Below are positions 11,371-24,866 of a stretch of DNA of 64,000 nucleotides, piece after piece. Below the pieces are notes generated by a model. The model saw nothing but the letters and a program-made list of their open reading frames with translations. It did not search any database and was not told where the DNA came from. The DNA comes from Symsagittifera roscoffensis (lineage: Eukaryota; Xenacoelomorpha; Acoela; Convolutidae): positions 12,739,989-12,803,988 of the forward strand of contig NC_087064.1 of NCBI RefSeq assembly GCF_963678635.1, written 5' to 3'. The stretch's first letter is position 1, and the number at the start of each line of letters is the position of its first letter. The position numbers and the translations under genes are program-made.

Positions 11371-14300
11371 CCGGTTAAGGTCACGCAGGTTACAGTCTGC
11401 ATTCAGTTCCCTCTGTACGTCTTGTGTCGCACGTAATATTGAGTCAGCGTTGGGACTAGGACACCATGATGGCCTCATCAATTCCCACACTGCCATCAAG
11501 CTCGTTCTCAGTAATTCATCTGAGAATCCCAACCCAAACTCCACTCTCTTGTCGGATTTTGGTACTGAAGGTGCAGTCACCTCTTCTTCCAAGACCAGTC
11601 CCAATTTGGCCTGTGGATTGTTAACGCTCTTGATCGTTACAATTCTGGACGTCCAGAATCTTAGTAACACCGCCTGCTCATAATCAAAGAAGCAATCACG
11701 TATGTCTTCACTCAGGAAAGGATTGTACGCTATCCCTATGATCCCGGATACGTAGCTATATGACTTCTTCTTGATCGGTCCACAGTATTCACTGGATTTC
11801 GGCAATGCTCCCATAGATTCTTTAGTGAGTCTCAACTCCTTGTTTGAGAATCTCCTGATCTCGTCTATCTTTTTCATGGGTTCCAATTCTTCAGGTTCTT
11901 TCATGTTTACCCTCATCGGTTTACTTTGCTGCATGTCCAGCAGTGCTAGCAAGAACAAGGCTTTCGTTCGCTCCTCGCCTTCCCTCAACATTTTAACACA
12001 AGTGTTTAATGCAGGTACTGAAATCTGCTCTATCAGGAATCGAATGAAACAGAGAGCATATCTCCGCTTCGCACACGCTACTGCTGCTCCCTCCTGGACT
12101 ATCAGATCCCTCAGATTCGTCATAAGGAACACCTTTTCTTCTTTTGACCTTTTTCTTTCCTCTGAGTCATATTCTTCGCGAGTCAGTCCCATCATGCACC
12201 AGGCGAACCTGAGTTGTAATTCTTTCCTTACGTAAGGTACTGCCACGAGAGTATGTATTCTTGGCGTAGTCCTCATTTCTTCCTCGAAATACCTCAACAC
12301 TACTGCTTTCCATGGAAGGCTCACTAACTGCTCGATCGTTTCCGCCTCTACGTCAGACGACGCCAAAGTTCCATACGCCTTCTGCTTGAGGGTGGTGCCT
12401 TGCAACATCATTTCCAGATAACCCTCCATGGCTTTTTCGTCTTCCAGGGCCATTACATACCCTCTAGCCGAGTTCCGGCATTCCAACATCTCCATGTATC
12501 CTCCAGTGGGTTCATCTATCGACACTGTCTCCGACACGGTTAGTCGGTTGTATTCCACTGGTGTTAGTTGTCCTGCAACACTTCCCTTTCCATGATTCAT
12601 GGAAGATGGCTTGAAGTCCCTCATTTTGCTCTCTCCACATTGGCTGAGTATTTCCATTTCTAACGTTGCTCCAGTCAGAGTGCGGTCACTCCTTTTGGAT
12701 TTATAACCGGTTGACTTTATCCCCGCCATGAGAATGGGTGGCACCATCGCTATATCGGTTAATATTCTATCTGTGCCAGACAATTGATAATCACCTTGTC
12801 CCAAATCCATGACCTCCTCGACTCGTTTTCTTTTCGCTGAGTTACCAGCTTTCATCGATATTTCTGAATCCACTTTCGTCTTCCCAACTCTCCTCGGCAT
12901 CACTCTGCTGCCTAACTTCATTTTCATCGCATTGATTTTATCAATCACCATTTTCGATCGCATCGTCCCTCTCCTGGTTCTTGACAGATACACCACCTTT
13001 CCTTCATCGTCCTGCGGTGTCATCTTGATGGGAGAATTCGCTTCACTTTCATCAGTGGCCGAGTCGATCAACAACTCACTCAGTCTCCCTTCACAATCAT
13101 CAAGCTTGTCAAGTACTTCTCTCATCAAGGGTTGGTTGAGACCCGTTTTCAGAATGGACTGGACCCCATAGCTTTGAATCACGGTCCAGACTTCTTCCAT
13201 AAACGCCACTCTGTCCAGTTTGCATCCCGTCCTACTCTCGTGGTCTCGGTGATGTACTTCCCATTCTTCTTCGGGCAGCGTTCCCAAGAAAGGTACTCTG
13301 GCTGAGGCCTCTATTCTTCTCCTCCTAGGTGATTCCATGAGGATTCTCTGGTCGTTATTTCTTGAATTGCCAGGAGAGCTGCTCTCAGCCAAATTCCGTT
13401 TCATTTCCTCAAAGGCTGACGGAGGTTCCAGTGTCGAGATGCCTTCATCCGCTGGCTCAGTCGTTTCCAACGTGTCTGCATTATTCTCAAGATCACTGAA
13501 GATATTGAAATCCAGGCTGGATGTTCCTTCTGTCGATGCCCTGTCGTCTTCCCCACCAGCTTGATCTTGTTGCATGGGTTCTTCAGTCTGACGGCTTCCA
13601 CCCTGTCCGTCATCTCCCTCTGACTTATCCTTGTTCGAGCCCGATGGTCCTTGTTCGTCATTGTCAGCTTCTTCCTGGAATCTCGGTATGAGCAATGTAC
13701 CGGCTGATTTGTCTTCCTCTTCTCCATGGACCACTTTGATTTCTTCACAGCCGAATGGTGCTAGGAAGGTTCTCGTCTGCAATATTCCTCCCACTTTCAT
13801 CTCCTTTTTCACACTGGTCAGGATTAATGAGGCTTCAGGCAATTCTGTCCTGCCTCTCATTCTCATCGGAGTTAAGCCTAGTTCCTTCCATTCCTCATCA
13901 AATCTTCCAGGCTTGGGAGTAGCGGCGTTGCTTATTCGCCTTCTCGTCGCTTGATCCATGTATGCAAATCGCGTGTACTGCAACACGGCGGCATTTCTTC
14001 CCTCGAAGTATGGATCCATCGTCACCGAGAAGTTCCCTACTCTCCTTTCATTGGTTTCGAATGCTCTCAATCTAGGAGTTTGTACTACGGAGACTGCTCC
14101 GAGCAGCATTCTTCTTATCAGAGGGAATTCAGGGATTGCCTCCGGTAGCTTCTTGTAATCGCCCCAGTCCTTCGTCTCTTCTCTCACTTTGTGATAGGCT
14201 GCTGTGAGACGAGGCATTCTGGTCATTTCACCATTCGTTTTGTCATAGGGCCTCAGATTCCAAAGCTTTGGAAACACCTCGATGTGTCCTCTTTCTACTT

Positions 14301-15651
14301 CTCCCATGCGGTCACAGAAGTGATCGTCAAAATTGATGACTGTCATCTCCGGCTCCGATATTTTCGCAAACAACAGATCTTCACTCATGAGCTCCCGCAG
14401 TGTGTGCTGCTCACACCAGTTCAGTGTACTACCGTCCACTGCCGATATGAGGTTCAGGTGCAGCACCGACCTCCTATATGCTTCCAGTTTAACGTCAGGG
14501 AACGCAAAGGTGACTGCTGGTCCATAGATCACTGTCACGAACTCCGTGACTCCTCTGATCAACGCCAAGGGATCGGTCCTCATAGCCAAGCTCAAATCTG
14601 TTAATAGCGGCATGCCTCCAACATGTCGTCTAACATCTTCCTCTCTATCAATTGTTTCGTCTTCTCCGGTTCCAAAGCGATTTTGCTGCAAGAGATATTG
14701 GATCAGAGTGTGTCTCAGGTCTCTTATTTTGTTCCACGAGTCCGTGGACTTCTTCATATCCAGGCTCCTCACTCTCTCTTTCATCTGCTCTGGACAACGT
14801 GCCAGTTTCATTAGTGCTCCCAAGTTTCCGTGAGTTATTGCGATCAATGTCAGAAGTCCATCTAGTCGCAGGTTCTGTATTCCATCCGTAAGCAGTATCG
14901 CCGGTCCTTTCACGAAACTCTCCGCTCCGAATGTCACGAACAAGGCTATTAATTCCACTATCGATACTTTCACTATTGCTTGGAGGAATTCCTTTATCAA
15001 ATAGTGCGAGACTTTCGGGTAAACTTTTGCCAAGAAGGACGCGGTCCATCCGGCTCCCAACCCTTCTAGCATGCTGTCTGTCCTTTCAAATCCCTCCTGT
15101 CCCTTCACTTCCTGGGTCCAGAAGGTTTCCAGAGTAATCTGACACATTCTGTTCACGAACTCAGCTGTCTTTTCTCCGGCATTTTCCGCCAGGTTCACCT
15201 CCTTCAACAAGTAGGCGTGTATCTTAGTGATCATTACTGGGCCTTGCTGAAAAGCATCTGCACCCAATGCCGCTACTCTAGGATTCAGGTGTAGCCACTG
15301 GTTTGCTTCCGGCTTGGTTCTCAGCACCATCGCTTCCAGATGAGCTCTCGTCTCCAGTGAATTCTTTCTTCTCGTGTCTTCACTCGCCACTTCCATTGCT
15401 CGGAACCACAAGTCGTTGGACATTGCCGTGATCACTCGATGGTCATCATCTATTCCTGGTTTCAGTTTGAGTTGCCGACTGAAGTTGGACAGTTCCAACC
15501 CCAGCACTTCGTCCAACACTAACATGTGTAGCGCGTGGTCCTTGAATCCTCTCATCGCGTTTGAGATATCTGACCATACTGCAGGCAGTTCAGCCTTAAC
15601 TGGCCTCAGGTTCTCCATTTCTATCATGCGATTCGGGGCTGATATGATCAC
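11341..15651 (-). pseudogene. E1 ORF2, tandem copy 2 (middle part)
   Basis: A 1436-codon frame from just after the shared TAA stop to the copy 1/copy 2 junction, where it leaves frame (CNLRDLN then RRCQRRKCLV and stop). Content: end of the second SGNH-like region with GIDDDH, an unrecognised helical region, an acidic low-complexity linker around 13380-13740 (sense), then unrecognised basic and mixed segments. It includes the part deleted from copy 1. Confidence 0.85.
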
Positions 15652-17570
15652 ATCTTATTTTCCTTCCGAAAGTAAGGCTACCATTGCATACACAAATTTC
15701 AGTCCATCCGGGAGATGTGCATATCCCGGAGACAACGCAAATACTACTCTCAACGTCACTTTATTGAATGATCCCTCCTTCGTCGCATCCACCACTTCAC
15801 CCATCGACTCCAGGATGTCTTTTATCGCTGGCCATACTGCGTTTTCTGCTGTTGCAGGATCTCTGAGCCTGCTCAGAAAACCTCTACTGTGTAGATGGTC
15901 ATTGATGCCAGCAAACACAATCGTTATCGGGTTCATTTCTGTCTGCCTTTGTACCCCTATAGCCAATGACACTGATTGCAATAGGTCTAGGTCAACTGCG
16001 GCCAGCATTATGACGTCCGGCCAAAACAAAGACTTAGAGACTACAAGGACTTTGTCGTAGGCGGCGAAGATGGTCTCATCTTTCTTTATTGCTGTCAATC
16101 CGCCATATCTCTGGGCATCACCATCTTGGTTCACTAGTTTTGGGTACACTCTCTCCTTCACATGACCAGGTGGTGTCGTCAGTTGCCTAAATATCTTCAC
16201 GTGTTGTCCAATCGGCGCTCTCGCCGTCAGGAATCTTCCTGGTCTCTCTTCACGATTCCTCTCATCATGGTTCAATCTCACATCTTGCAACGGTCTTGCA
16301 TTCACAGGTCCCATTGTGTTGTTGGAGGGCAGTCCCTCCAAATCGGCAAATCTCAAGGCCGTCGTGGAGCTGAAATTTATGCTAGCGGCTATCAACCAGT
16401 CTACGCCGGTTATCGAGTATAATCTGCTGACGGATAGCGTCGCTCCATTCAGCATCCTCCTTGCATCTTGAATGAAGCTTACTCTCTGTAGGTCCAGCTT
16501 CATCAGTTCGTCTTTGTATATATGCCAGGGAGACGGTATGGATCGCGACCACAACAATGAGCCTCTGCTCGGTCTCTCCTCTCGGCTGGTACTCGTCGTC
16601 TCCGATCTAGTGTCCGATCTAGATGTGCCTGCTACTTCTTCGATTGGTTGGTTGACAGGTCCTATCCTTCTCCTAGGATGAATTGTCCTCCTCATCGGTG
16701 CTTCTCCCAACCGATCCTGCACGTCTGTTCTTCGACCTGGTTCACTGGAGCTTTGTTGCCGGTAATTTGTGACGGCTGGGACCGTACCCAAGCGTGTTTC
16801 CAGGTTAGGAGGCACAAAGGTGGTGATCACCGTATCACTCACCGTTTCCTCTTCCTTCAGCACTCTTGTGTCAAAGAGTTCTGCTTCCAGCTCATCCAAC
16901 CGTTCTTGGAAGACTCGATTCAACCAAGCCTGTCCTTCGATACTGTCGAAGTGGATGCCATCCGTGGTCAGTCTGGCCTGATCCATGGCTCTCAACTCAT
17001 GTTCAATGTCCATGAGGATCATCCTTCCGGCATTTCGATTTGCTAGGTTCCTCAGGATGTTGTTCCATCTCATGACTCCCTCGTTGTGCCTCCTTCCTGA
17101 TGCTGTCAGGCTTCTCGTATTCATTGGCACAGTGCAAACGGTCAGTACCGCGCAACTGAACTTCTGCCAGAGGGTAGTGAACAAACACACCATCATTGAC
17201 TCCCACAGTGCTTCCTGCTCGTCTGATCCTCTGGAGATATCATTCGTCCCAACTAAGATCATCACATTGGGAATCTTCCCTGGATTCATCAGTTCCACCA
17301 TCCGATATAATTGGGCTATTGTCGCGCCTCCAAAGGCCATCACCGTGGTGACCCACGAGGTCCTCAAATTCGACAGCACTCTGACTAAACTGTCTCCCAA
17401 TATCAGGTGAGATGTCCCGAGTGGTGGTTGCTGCAGGTTCACGGCCGGGCTCCAGGTAGCTCGATTGAAGCAGGCTCTCGGATCTGTCTCCGGAGCTCCC
17501 GTGAAATTATACTTCAATTGATTATTCTTCTGCACGTCTATTATACGAGACACTTTCTTCGCTGGCATCT
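11375..17570 (-). repeat. E1 tandem repeat copy 2
   Basis: 6.2-kb unit bounded by identical junctions (catct-ccgg-ttaaggtcacg) at 11366-11385 and 17566-17585. Nearly identical to copy 3, with about ten scattered differences plus a cluster of 14 differences near 13958-14216. Near 16037 about 55 bases are replaced by 10 unrelated bases, an in-frame loss of 15 codons. Confidence 0.92.
15655..17568 (-). pseudogene. E1 ORF2, tandem copy 2: SGNH hydrolase region
   Basis: A 637-codon frame from MPAKKVSRI to a TAA stop after LLSEGK. It has the full SGNH set (GDSL, AFGG, GTND, DGIHFD). Fifteen codons before the second SGNH-like region are lost (AYDKVLVVSKSLF instead of AYDKAEMRKAK...). The terminating TAA (TAT in copy 1 and in E2) is shared with copy 3, so it predates the copy 2/3 duplication. 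Confidence 0.85.
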
Positions 17571-18035
17571 CCGGTTAAGGTCACGCAGGTTACAGTCTGC
17601 ATTCAGTTCCCTCTGTACGTCTTGTGTCGCACGTAATATTGAGTCAGCGTTGGGACTAGGACACCATGATGGCCTCATCAATTCCCACACTGCCATCAAG
17701 CTCGTTCTCAGTAATTCATCTGAGAATCCCAACCCAAACTCCACTCTCTTGTCGGATTTTGGTACTGAAGGTGCAGTCACCTCTTCTTCCAAGACCAGTC
17801 CCAATTTGGCCTGTGGATTGTTAACGCTCTTGATCGTTACAATTCTGGACGTCCAGAATCTTAGTAACACCGCCTGCTCATAATCAAAGAAGCAATCACG
17901 TATGTCTTCACTCAGGAAAGGATTGTACGCTATCCCTATGATCCCGGATACGTAGCTATATGACTTCTTCTTGATCGGTCCACAGTATTCACTGGATTTC
18001 GGCAATGCTCCCATAGATTCTTTAGTGAGTCTCAA
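17541..18035 (-). pseudogene. E1 ORF2, tandem copy 3, junction fragment
   Basis: A 164-codon piece (MRLTKESMGALPKSS... to the RRCQRRKCLV read-through at the copy 2/3 junction). It is separated from the next frame by a local stop near 18036, where copy 3 reads tta-ctt (stop in sense) in place of ctc-ctt. Same protein region as the start of copy 1. Confidence 0.8.
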
Positions 18036-21000
18036 CTACTTGTTTGAGATTCTCCTGATCTCGTCTATCTTTTTCATGGGTTCCAATTCTTCAGGTTCTT
18101 TCATGTTTACCCTCATCGGTTTACTTTGCTGCATGTCCAGCAGTGCTAGCAAGAACAAGGCTTTCGTTCGCTCCTCGCCTTCCCTCAACATTTTAACACA
18201 AGTGTTTAATGCAGGTACTGAAATCTGCTCTATCAGGAATCGAATGAAACAGAGAGCATATCTCCGCTTCGCACACGCTACTGCTGCTCCCTCCTGGACT
18301 ATCAGATCCCTCAGATTCGTCATAAGGAACACCTTTTCTTCTTTTGACCTTTTTCTTTCCTCTGAGTCATATTCTTCGCGAGTCAGTCCCATCATGCACC
18401 AGGCGAACCTGAGTTGTAATTCTGTCCTTACGTAAGGTACTGCCACGAGAGTATGTATTCTTGGCGTAGTCCTCATTTCTTCCTCGAAATACCTCAACAC
18501 TACTGCTTTCCATGGAAGGCTCACTAACTGCTCGATCGTTTCCGCCTCTACGTCAGACGACGCCAAAGTTCCATACGCCTTCTGCTTGAGGGTGGTGCCT
18601 TGCAACATCATTTCCAGATAACCCTCCATGGCTTTTTCGTCTTCCAGGGCCATTACATACCCTCTAGCCGAGTTCCGGCATTCCAACATCTCCATGTATC
18701 CTCCAGTGGGTTCATCTATCGACACTGTCTCCGACACGGTTAGTCGGTTGTATTCCACTGGTGTTAGTTGTCCTGCAACACTTCCCTTTCCATGATTCAT
18801 GGAAGATGGCTTGAAGTCCCTCATTTTGCTCTCTCCACATTGGCTGAGTATTTCCATTTCTAACGTTGCTCCAGTCAGAGTGCGGTCACTCCTTTTGGAT
18901 TTATAACCGGTTGACTTTATCCCCGCCATGAGAATGGGTGGCACCATCGCTATATCGGTTAATATTCTATCTGTGCCAGACAATTGATAATCACCTTGTC
19001 CCAAATCCATGACCTCCTCGACTCGTTTTCTTTTCGCTGAGTTACCAGCTTTCATCGATATTTCTGAATCCACTTTCGTCTTCCCAACTCTCCTCGGCAT
19101 CACTCTGCTGCCTAACTTCATTTTCATCGCATTGATTTTATCAATCACCATTTTCGATCGCATCGTCCCTCTCCTGGTTCTTGACAGATACACCACCTTT
19201 CCTTCATCGTCCTGCGGTGTCATCTTGATGGGAGAATTCGCTTCACTTTCATCAGTGGCCGAGTCGATCAACAACTCACTCAGTCTCCCTTCACAATCAT
19301 CAAGCTTGTCAAGTACTTCTCTCATCAAGGGTTGGTTGAGACCCGTTTTCAGAATGGACTGGACCCCATAGCTTTGAATCACGGTCCAGACTTCTTCCAT
19401 AAACGCCACTCTGTCCAGTTTGCATCCCGTCCTACTCTCGTGGTCTCGGTGATGTACTTCCCATTCTTCTTCGGGCAGCGTTCCCAAGAAAGGTACTCTG
19501 GCTGAGGCCTCTATTCTTCTCCTCCTAGGTGATTCCATGAGGATTCTCTGGTCGTTATTTCTTGAATTGCCAGGAGAGCTGCTCTCAGCCAAATTCCGTT
19601 TCATTTCCTCAAAGGCTGACGGAGGTTCCAGTGTCGAGATGCCTTCATCCGCTGGCTCAGTCGTTTCCAACGTGTCTGCATTATTCTCAAGATCACTGAA
19701 GATATTGAAATCCAGGCTGGATGTTCCTTCTGTCGATGCCCTGTCGTCTTCCCCACCAGCTTGATCTTGTTGCATGGGTTCTTCAGTCTGACGGCTTCCA
19801 CCCTGTCCGTCATCTCCCTCTGACTTATCCTTGTTCGAGCCCGATGGTCCTTGTTCGTCATTGTCAGCTTCTTCCTGGAATCTCGGTATGAGCAATGTAC
19901 CGGCTGATTTGTCTTCCTCTTCTCCATGGACCACTTTGATTTCTTCACAGCCGAATGGTGCTAGGAAGGTTCTCGTCTGCAATATTCCTCCCACTTTCAT
20001 CTCCTTTTTCACACTGGTCAGGATTAATGAGGCTTCAGGCAATTCTGTCCTGCCTCTCATTCTCATCGGAGTTAAGCCTAGTTCCTTCCATTCCTCATCA
20101 AATCTTCCAGGCTTGGGAGTAGCGGCGTTGCTTATTCGCCTTCTCGTCGCTTGATCCGTGTACGCAAATCGTGTGTACTGTAACACGGCGGCATTTCTCC
20201 CCACGAAGTATGGATCCATCGTCGCCGAGAAATTCCCTACTCTCCTTTCATTGGTTTCGAATGCTCTCAACCTAGGAGTTTGTACTACGGAGACTGCTCC
20301 GAGCAACATCCTTCTTATCAGAGGGAATTCAGGGATTGCTTCGGGTAGCTTCTTGTAATCGCCCCAGTCCTTCGTCTCTTCTCTCACTTTGTGATAGGCT
20401 GCTGTGAGACGAGGCACTCTGGTCATTTCACCATTCGTTTTGTCATAGGGCCTCAGATTCCAAAGCTTTGGAAACACCTCGATGTGTCCTCTTTCTACTT
20501 CTCCCATGCGGTCACAGAAGTGATCGTCAAAATTGATGACTGTCATCTCCGGCTCCGATATTTTCGCAAACAACAGATCTTCACTCATGAGCTCCCGCAG
20601 TGTGTGCTGCTCACACCAGTTCAGTGTACTACCGTCCACTGCCGATATGAGGTTCAGGTGCAGCACCGACCTCCTATATGCTTCCAGTTTAACGTCAGGG
20701 AACGCAAAGGTGACTGCTGGTCCATAGATCACTGTCACGAACTCCGTGACTCCTCTGATCAGCGCCAAGGGATCGGTCCTCATAGCCAAGCTCAAATCTG
20801 TTAATAGCGGCATGCCTCCAACATGTCGTCTAACATCTTCCTCTCTATCAATTGTTTCGTCTTCTCCGGTTCCAAAGCGATTTTGCTGCAAGAGATATTG
20901 GATCAGAGTGTGTCTCAGGTCTCTTATTTTGTTCCACGAGTCCGTGGACTTCTTCATATCCAGGCTCCTCACTCTCTCTTTCATCTGCTCTGGACAACGT

Positions 21001-23815
21001 GCCAGTTTCATTAGTGCTCCCAAGTTTCCGTGAGTTATTGCGATCAATGTCAGAAGTCCATCTAGTCGCAGGTTCTGTATTCCATCCGTAAGCAGTATCG
21101 CCGGTCCTTTCACGAAACTCTCCGCTCCGAATGTCACGAACAAGGCTATTAATTCCACTATCGATACTTTCACTATTGCTTGGAGGAATTCCTTTATCAA
21201 ATAGTGCGAGACTTTCGGGTAAACTTTTGCCAAGAAGGACGCGGTCCATCCGGCTCCCAACCCTTCTAGCATGCTGTCTGTCCTTTCAAATCCCTCCTGT
21301 CCCTTCACTTCCTGGGTCCAGAAGGTTTCCAGAGTAATCTGACACATTCTGTTCACGAACTCAGCTGTCTTTTCTCCGGCATTTTCCGCCAGGTTCACCT
21401 CCTTCAACAAGTAGGCGTGTATCTTAGTGATCATTACTGGGCCTTGCTGAAAAGCATCTGCACCCAATGCCGCTACTCTAGGATTCAGGTGTAGCCACTG
21501 GTTTGCTTCCGGCTTGGTTCTCAGCACCATCGCTTCCAGATGAGCTCTCGTCTCCAGTGAATTCTTTCTTCTCGTGTCTTCACTCGCCACTTCCATTGCT
21601 CGGAACCACAAGTCGTTGGACATTGCCGTGATCACTCGATGGTCATCATCTATTCCTGGTTTCAGTTTGAGTTGCCGACTGAAGTTGGACAGTTCCAACC
21701 CCAGCACTTCGTCCAACACTAACATGTGTAGCGCGTGGTCCTTGAATCCTCTCATCGCGTTTGAGATATCTGACCATACTGCAGGCAGTTCAGCCTTAAC
21801 TGGCCTCAGGTTCTCCATTTCTATCATGCGATTCGGGGCTGATATGATCACATCTTATTTTCCTTCCGAAAGTAAGGCTACCATTGCATACACAAATTTC
21901 AGTCCATCCGGGAGATGTGCATATCCCGGAGACAACGCAAATACTACTCTCAACGTCACTTTATTGAATGATCCCTCCTTCGTCGCATCCACCACTTCAC
22001 CCATCGACTCCAGGATGTCTTTTATCGCTGGCCATACTGCGTTTTCTGCTGTTGCAGGATCTCTGAGCCTGCTCAGAAAACCTCTACTGTGTAGATGGTC
22101 ATTGATGCCAGCAAACACAATCGTTATCGGGTTCATTTCTGTCTGCCTTTGTACCCCTATAGCCAATGACACTGATTGCAATAGGTCTAGGTCAACTGCG
22201 GCCAGCATTATGACGTCCGGCCAAAACAAAGACTTAGAGGTGTACACGAACTCTGAATTCGCTACTACCATGATTTTGGCCTTTCTCATCTCTGCTTTGT
22301 CGTAGGCGGCGAAGATGGTCTCATCTTTCTTTATCGCTGTCAATCCGCCATATCTCTGGGCATCACCATCTTGGTTCACTAGTTTTGGGTACACTCTCTC
22401 CTTCACATGACCAGGTGGTGTCGTCAGTTGCCTAAATATCTTCACGTGTTGTCCAATCGGCGCTCTCGCCGTCAGGAATCTTCCTGGTCTCTCTTCACGA
22501 TTCCTCTCATCATGGTTCAATCTCACATCTTGCAACGGTCTTGCATTCACAGGTCCCATTGTGTTGTTTGAGGGCAGTCCCTCCAAATCGGCAAATCTCA
22601 AGGCCGTCGTGGAGCTGAAATTTATGCTAGCGGCTATCAACCAGTCTACGCCGGTTATCGAGTATAATCTGCTGACGGATAGCGTCGCTCCATTCAGCAT
22701 CCTCCTTGCATCTTCAATGAAGCTTACTCTCTGTAGGTCCAGCTTCATCAGTTCGTCTTTGTATATATGCCAGGGAGACGGTATGGATCGCGACCACAAC
22801 AATGAGCCTCTGCTCGGTCTCTCCTCTCGGCTGGTACTCGTCGTCTCCGATCTAGTGTCCGATCTAGATGTGCCTGCTACTTCTTCGATTGGTTGGTTGA
22901 CAGGTCCTATCCTTCTCCTAGGATGAATTGTCCTCCTCATCGGTGCTTCTCCCAACCGATCCTGCACGTCTGTTCTTCGACCTGGTTCACTGGAGCTTTG
23001 TTGCCGGTAATTTGTGACGGCTGGGACCGTACCCAAGCGTGTTTCCAGGTTAGGAGGCACAAAGGTGGTGATCACCGTATCACTCACCGTTTCCTCTTCC
23101 TTCAGCACTCCTGTGTCAAAGAGTTCTGCTTCCAGCTCATCCAACCGTTCTTGGAAGACTCGATTCAACCAAGCCTGTCCTTCGATACTGTCGAAGTGGA
23201 TGCCATCCGTGGTCAGTCTGGCCTGATCCATGGCTCTCAACTCATGTTCAATGTCCATGAGGATCATCCTTCCGGCATTTCGATTTGCTAGGTTCCTCAG
23301 GATGTTGTTCCATCTCATGACTCCCTCGTTGTGCCTCCTTCCTGATGCTGTCAGGCTTCTCGTATTCATTGGCACAGTGCAAACGGTCAGTACCGCGCAA
23401 CTGAACTTCTGCCAGAGGGTAGTGAACAAACACACCATCATTGACTCCCACAGTGCTTCCTGCTCGTCTGATCCTCTGGAGATATCATTCGTCCCAACTA
23501 AGATCATCACATTGGGAATCTTCCCTGGATTCATCAGTTCCACCATCCGATATAATTGGGCTATTGTCGCGCCTCCAAAGGCCATCACCGTGGTGACCCA
23601 CGAGGTCCTCAAATTCGACAGCACTCTGACTAAACTGTCTCCCAATATCAGGTGAGATGTCCCGAGTGGTGGTTGCTGCAGGTTCACGGCCGGGCTCCAG
23701 GTAGCTCGATTGAAGCAGGCTCTCGGATCTGTCTCCGGAGCTCCCGTGAAATTATACTTCAATTGATTATTCTTCTGCACGTCAATTATACGAGACACTT
23801 TCTTCGCTGGCATCT
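17575..23815 (-). repeat. E1 tandem repeat copy 3 (5'-most in sense)
   Basis: 6241-bp unit continuous on its high-coordinate side with the unique ORF2 N-terminus (23816-24866), so it is the copy in the original context. It lacks the 55-for-10 replacement of copy 2. Bases ~20158-20416 match E2 at all 14 positions where copies 2 and 3 differ there. Confidence 0.92.
18036..21851 (-). pseudogene. E1 ORF2, tandem copy 3 (middle part)
   Basis: A 1271-codon frame equivalent to 11341-15651, following the shared TAA stop. Contains GIDDDH of the second SGNH-like region, the unrecognised helical section, the acidic low-complexity linker (around 19580-19940) and the following unrecognised segment up to a private stop near 18036. 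Confidence 0.85.
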
Positions 23816-24368
23816 TCCGTACTTTCCTCTCTGGGATTCTCGAGCTCCCCATGAGTGGTGTCACGTTACTCATCCCTTGTCTGATTACTGTCTGGGAGAG
23901 TTGTACTCTGCCCGTATCGTCAATCGTTCCATAGGGTGCGGTCACCCCGGAACCTGGTGCATTCTTGTTGGCGACCAATCGTCCAGCTGTCTCTATCAGT
24001 TTTCTCACTGTCTGTTCTACGACGGGATCACCCAAGGTGTCACTAGGATCCGGGATTGTTACTCGGTTCGTCTCTGCTGGAAGCCGTGTCTCCGTTGTTT
24101 GACTCATTTCTCGAGGTGTCAAGAGCTCCATCGGGGACTGCCCACGAGGAATATCCCTTGCAGGTATCACTTTCTCAATGGCCGTTGTCAACGCCACCTG
24201 TTCCGATCGCTCTTTGTATTCCTGCCTTAAGCGTTCGATCTCTTGACCCTGCTTTTTGTTGCAGTCTTCAAACAACTTTCTCCACATGTCCCGGTCTTCC
24301 TCCATCGCCAGCATGGTCTTCGTCATATCGTCTAACTCCTTCTTCGTACTTCTCAGCTGATCGTTCAT
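21855..24368 (-). pseudogene. E1 ORF2, tandem copy 3: coiled coil and SGNH region
   Basis: An 837-codon frame beginning MNDQLRSTKKELDDM. The first ~65 residues are a charged heptad-like helix (predicted coiled coil), then a Thr/Pro-rich linker, then the SGNH hydrolase with GDSL, GTND and DGIHFD. It ends at the shared TAA after LLSEGK. The start is only the first Met after an upstream nonsense codon; the natural ORF2 start is at 24866. Confidence 0.85.
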
Positions 24369-24380
24369 CTCGTCCAGATC

Positions 24381-24866
24381 TTATATGGTTTGGTTCGTCT
24401 GAACCTTCTGCGTTACTTTCGCCCTTTTTGGTGGCACAGCTGCTCTCAGTGGTGAACCAGACGAGGTCGCATCGCTGTTCATCTCCCGATGCATTCTCGT
24501 CAGCCCAGGTTTAGGCTTAGAGGGCATTGGCATCTCACCTGGTTGGTAAGTCCTAGAACTTCCCAATCCAGGCTCATTCGCCAAGTCACTCCCTGAGAGA
24601 GCCCCGTTTCTCCACCTCATCACTCTCATGTTCGGGCGGTCTAGTACTCCTCTTTCTCCATATGCTGCCATCAACAGGACTTCCGTGGGGCGGTCCCCAC
24701 GGTTGTCGTGCCCCAAGATGTTGATCAGGGCGGTCAGCAACATGACCACCTCTGGGTCCTCCAGAGCGAAGTCTCGTTCGATCAGCCGACGATAGATCGC
24801 ATCTACCATCGGTCCTACATATGCCTCTGCCAGGTCCATCAATTCATCCAGGTTGAAGTTGTCCAT
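24381..24866 (-). pseudogene. E1 ORF2 N-terminus
   Basis: A 161-codon piece starting MDNFNLDELMDLAEAY, the natural ORF2 start (same start in E2 at 50018). It ends in TAA where E2 has CAA (Gln), a C-to-T nonsense change 15 bases before the next frame. Acidic helical N-terminus followed by a basic Pro/Ser-rich linker. No signal peptide, which argues against an envelope protein. Confidence 0.88.

Noticed and set aside
11375-23815. Tandem 6.2-kb units as a host satellite or gene cluster
   Set aside because: The units are internal to E1 and encode parts of its ORF2; their junctions cut the reading frame.
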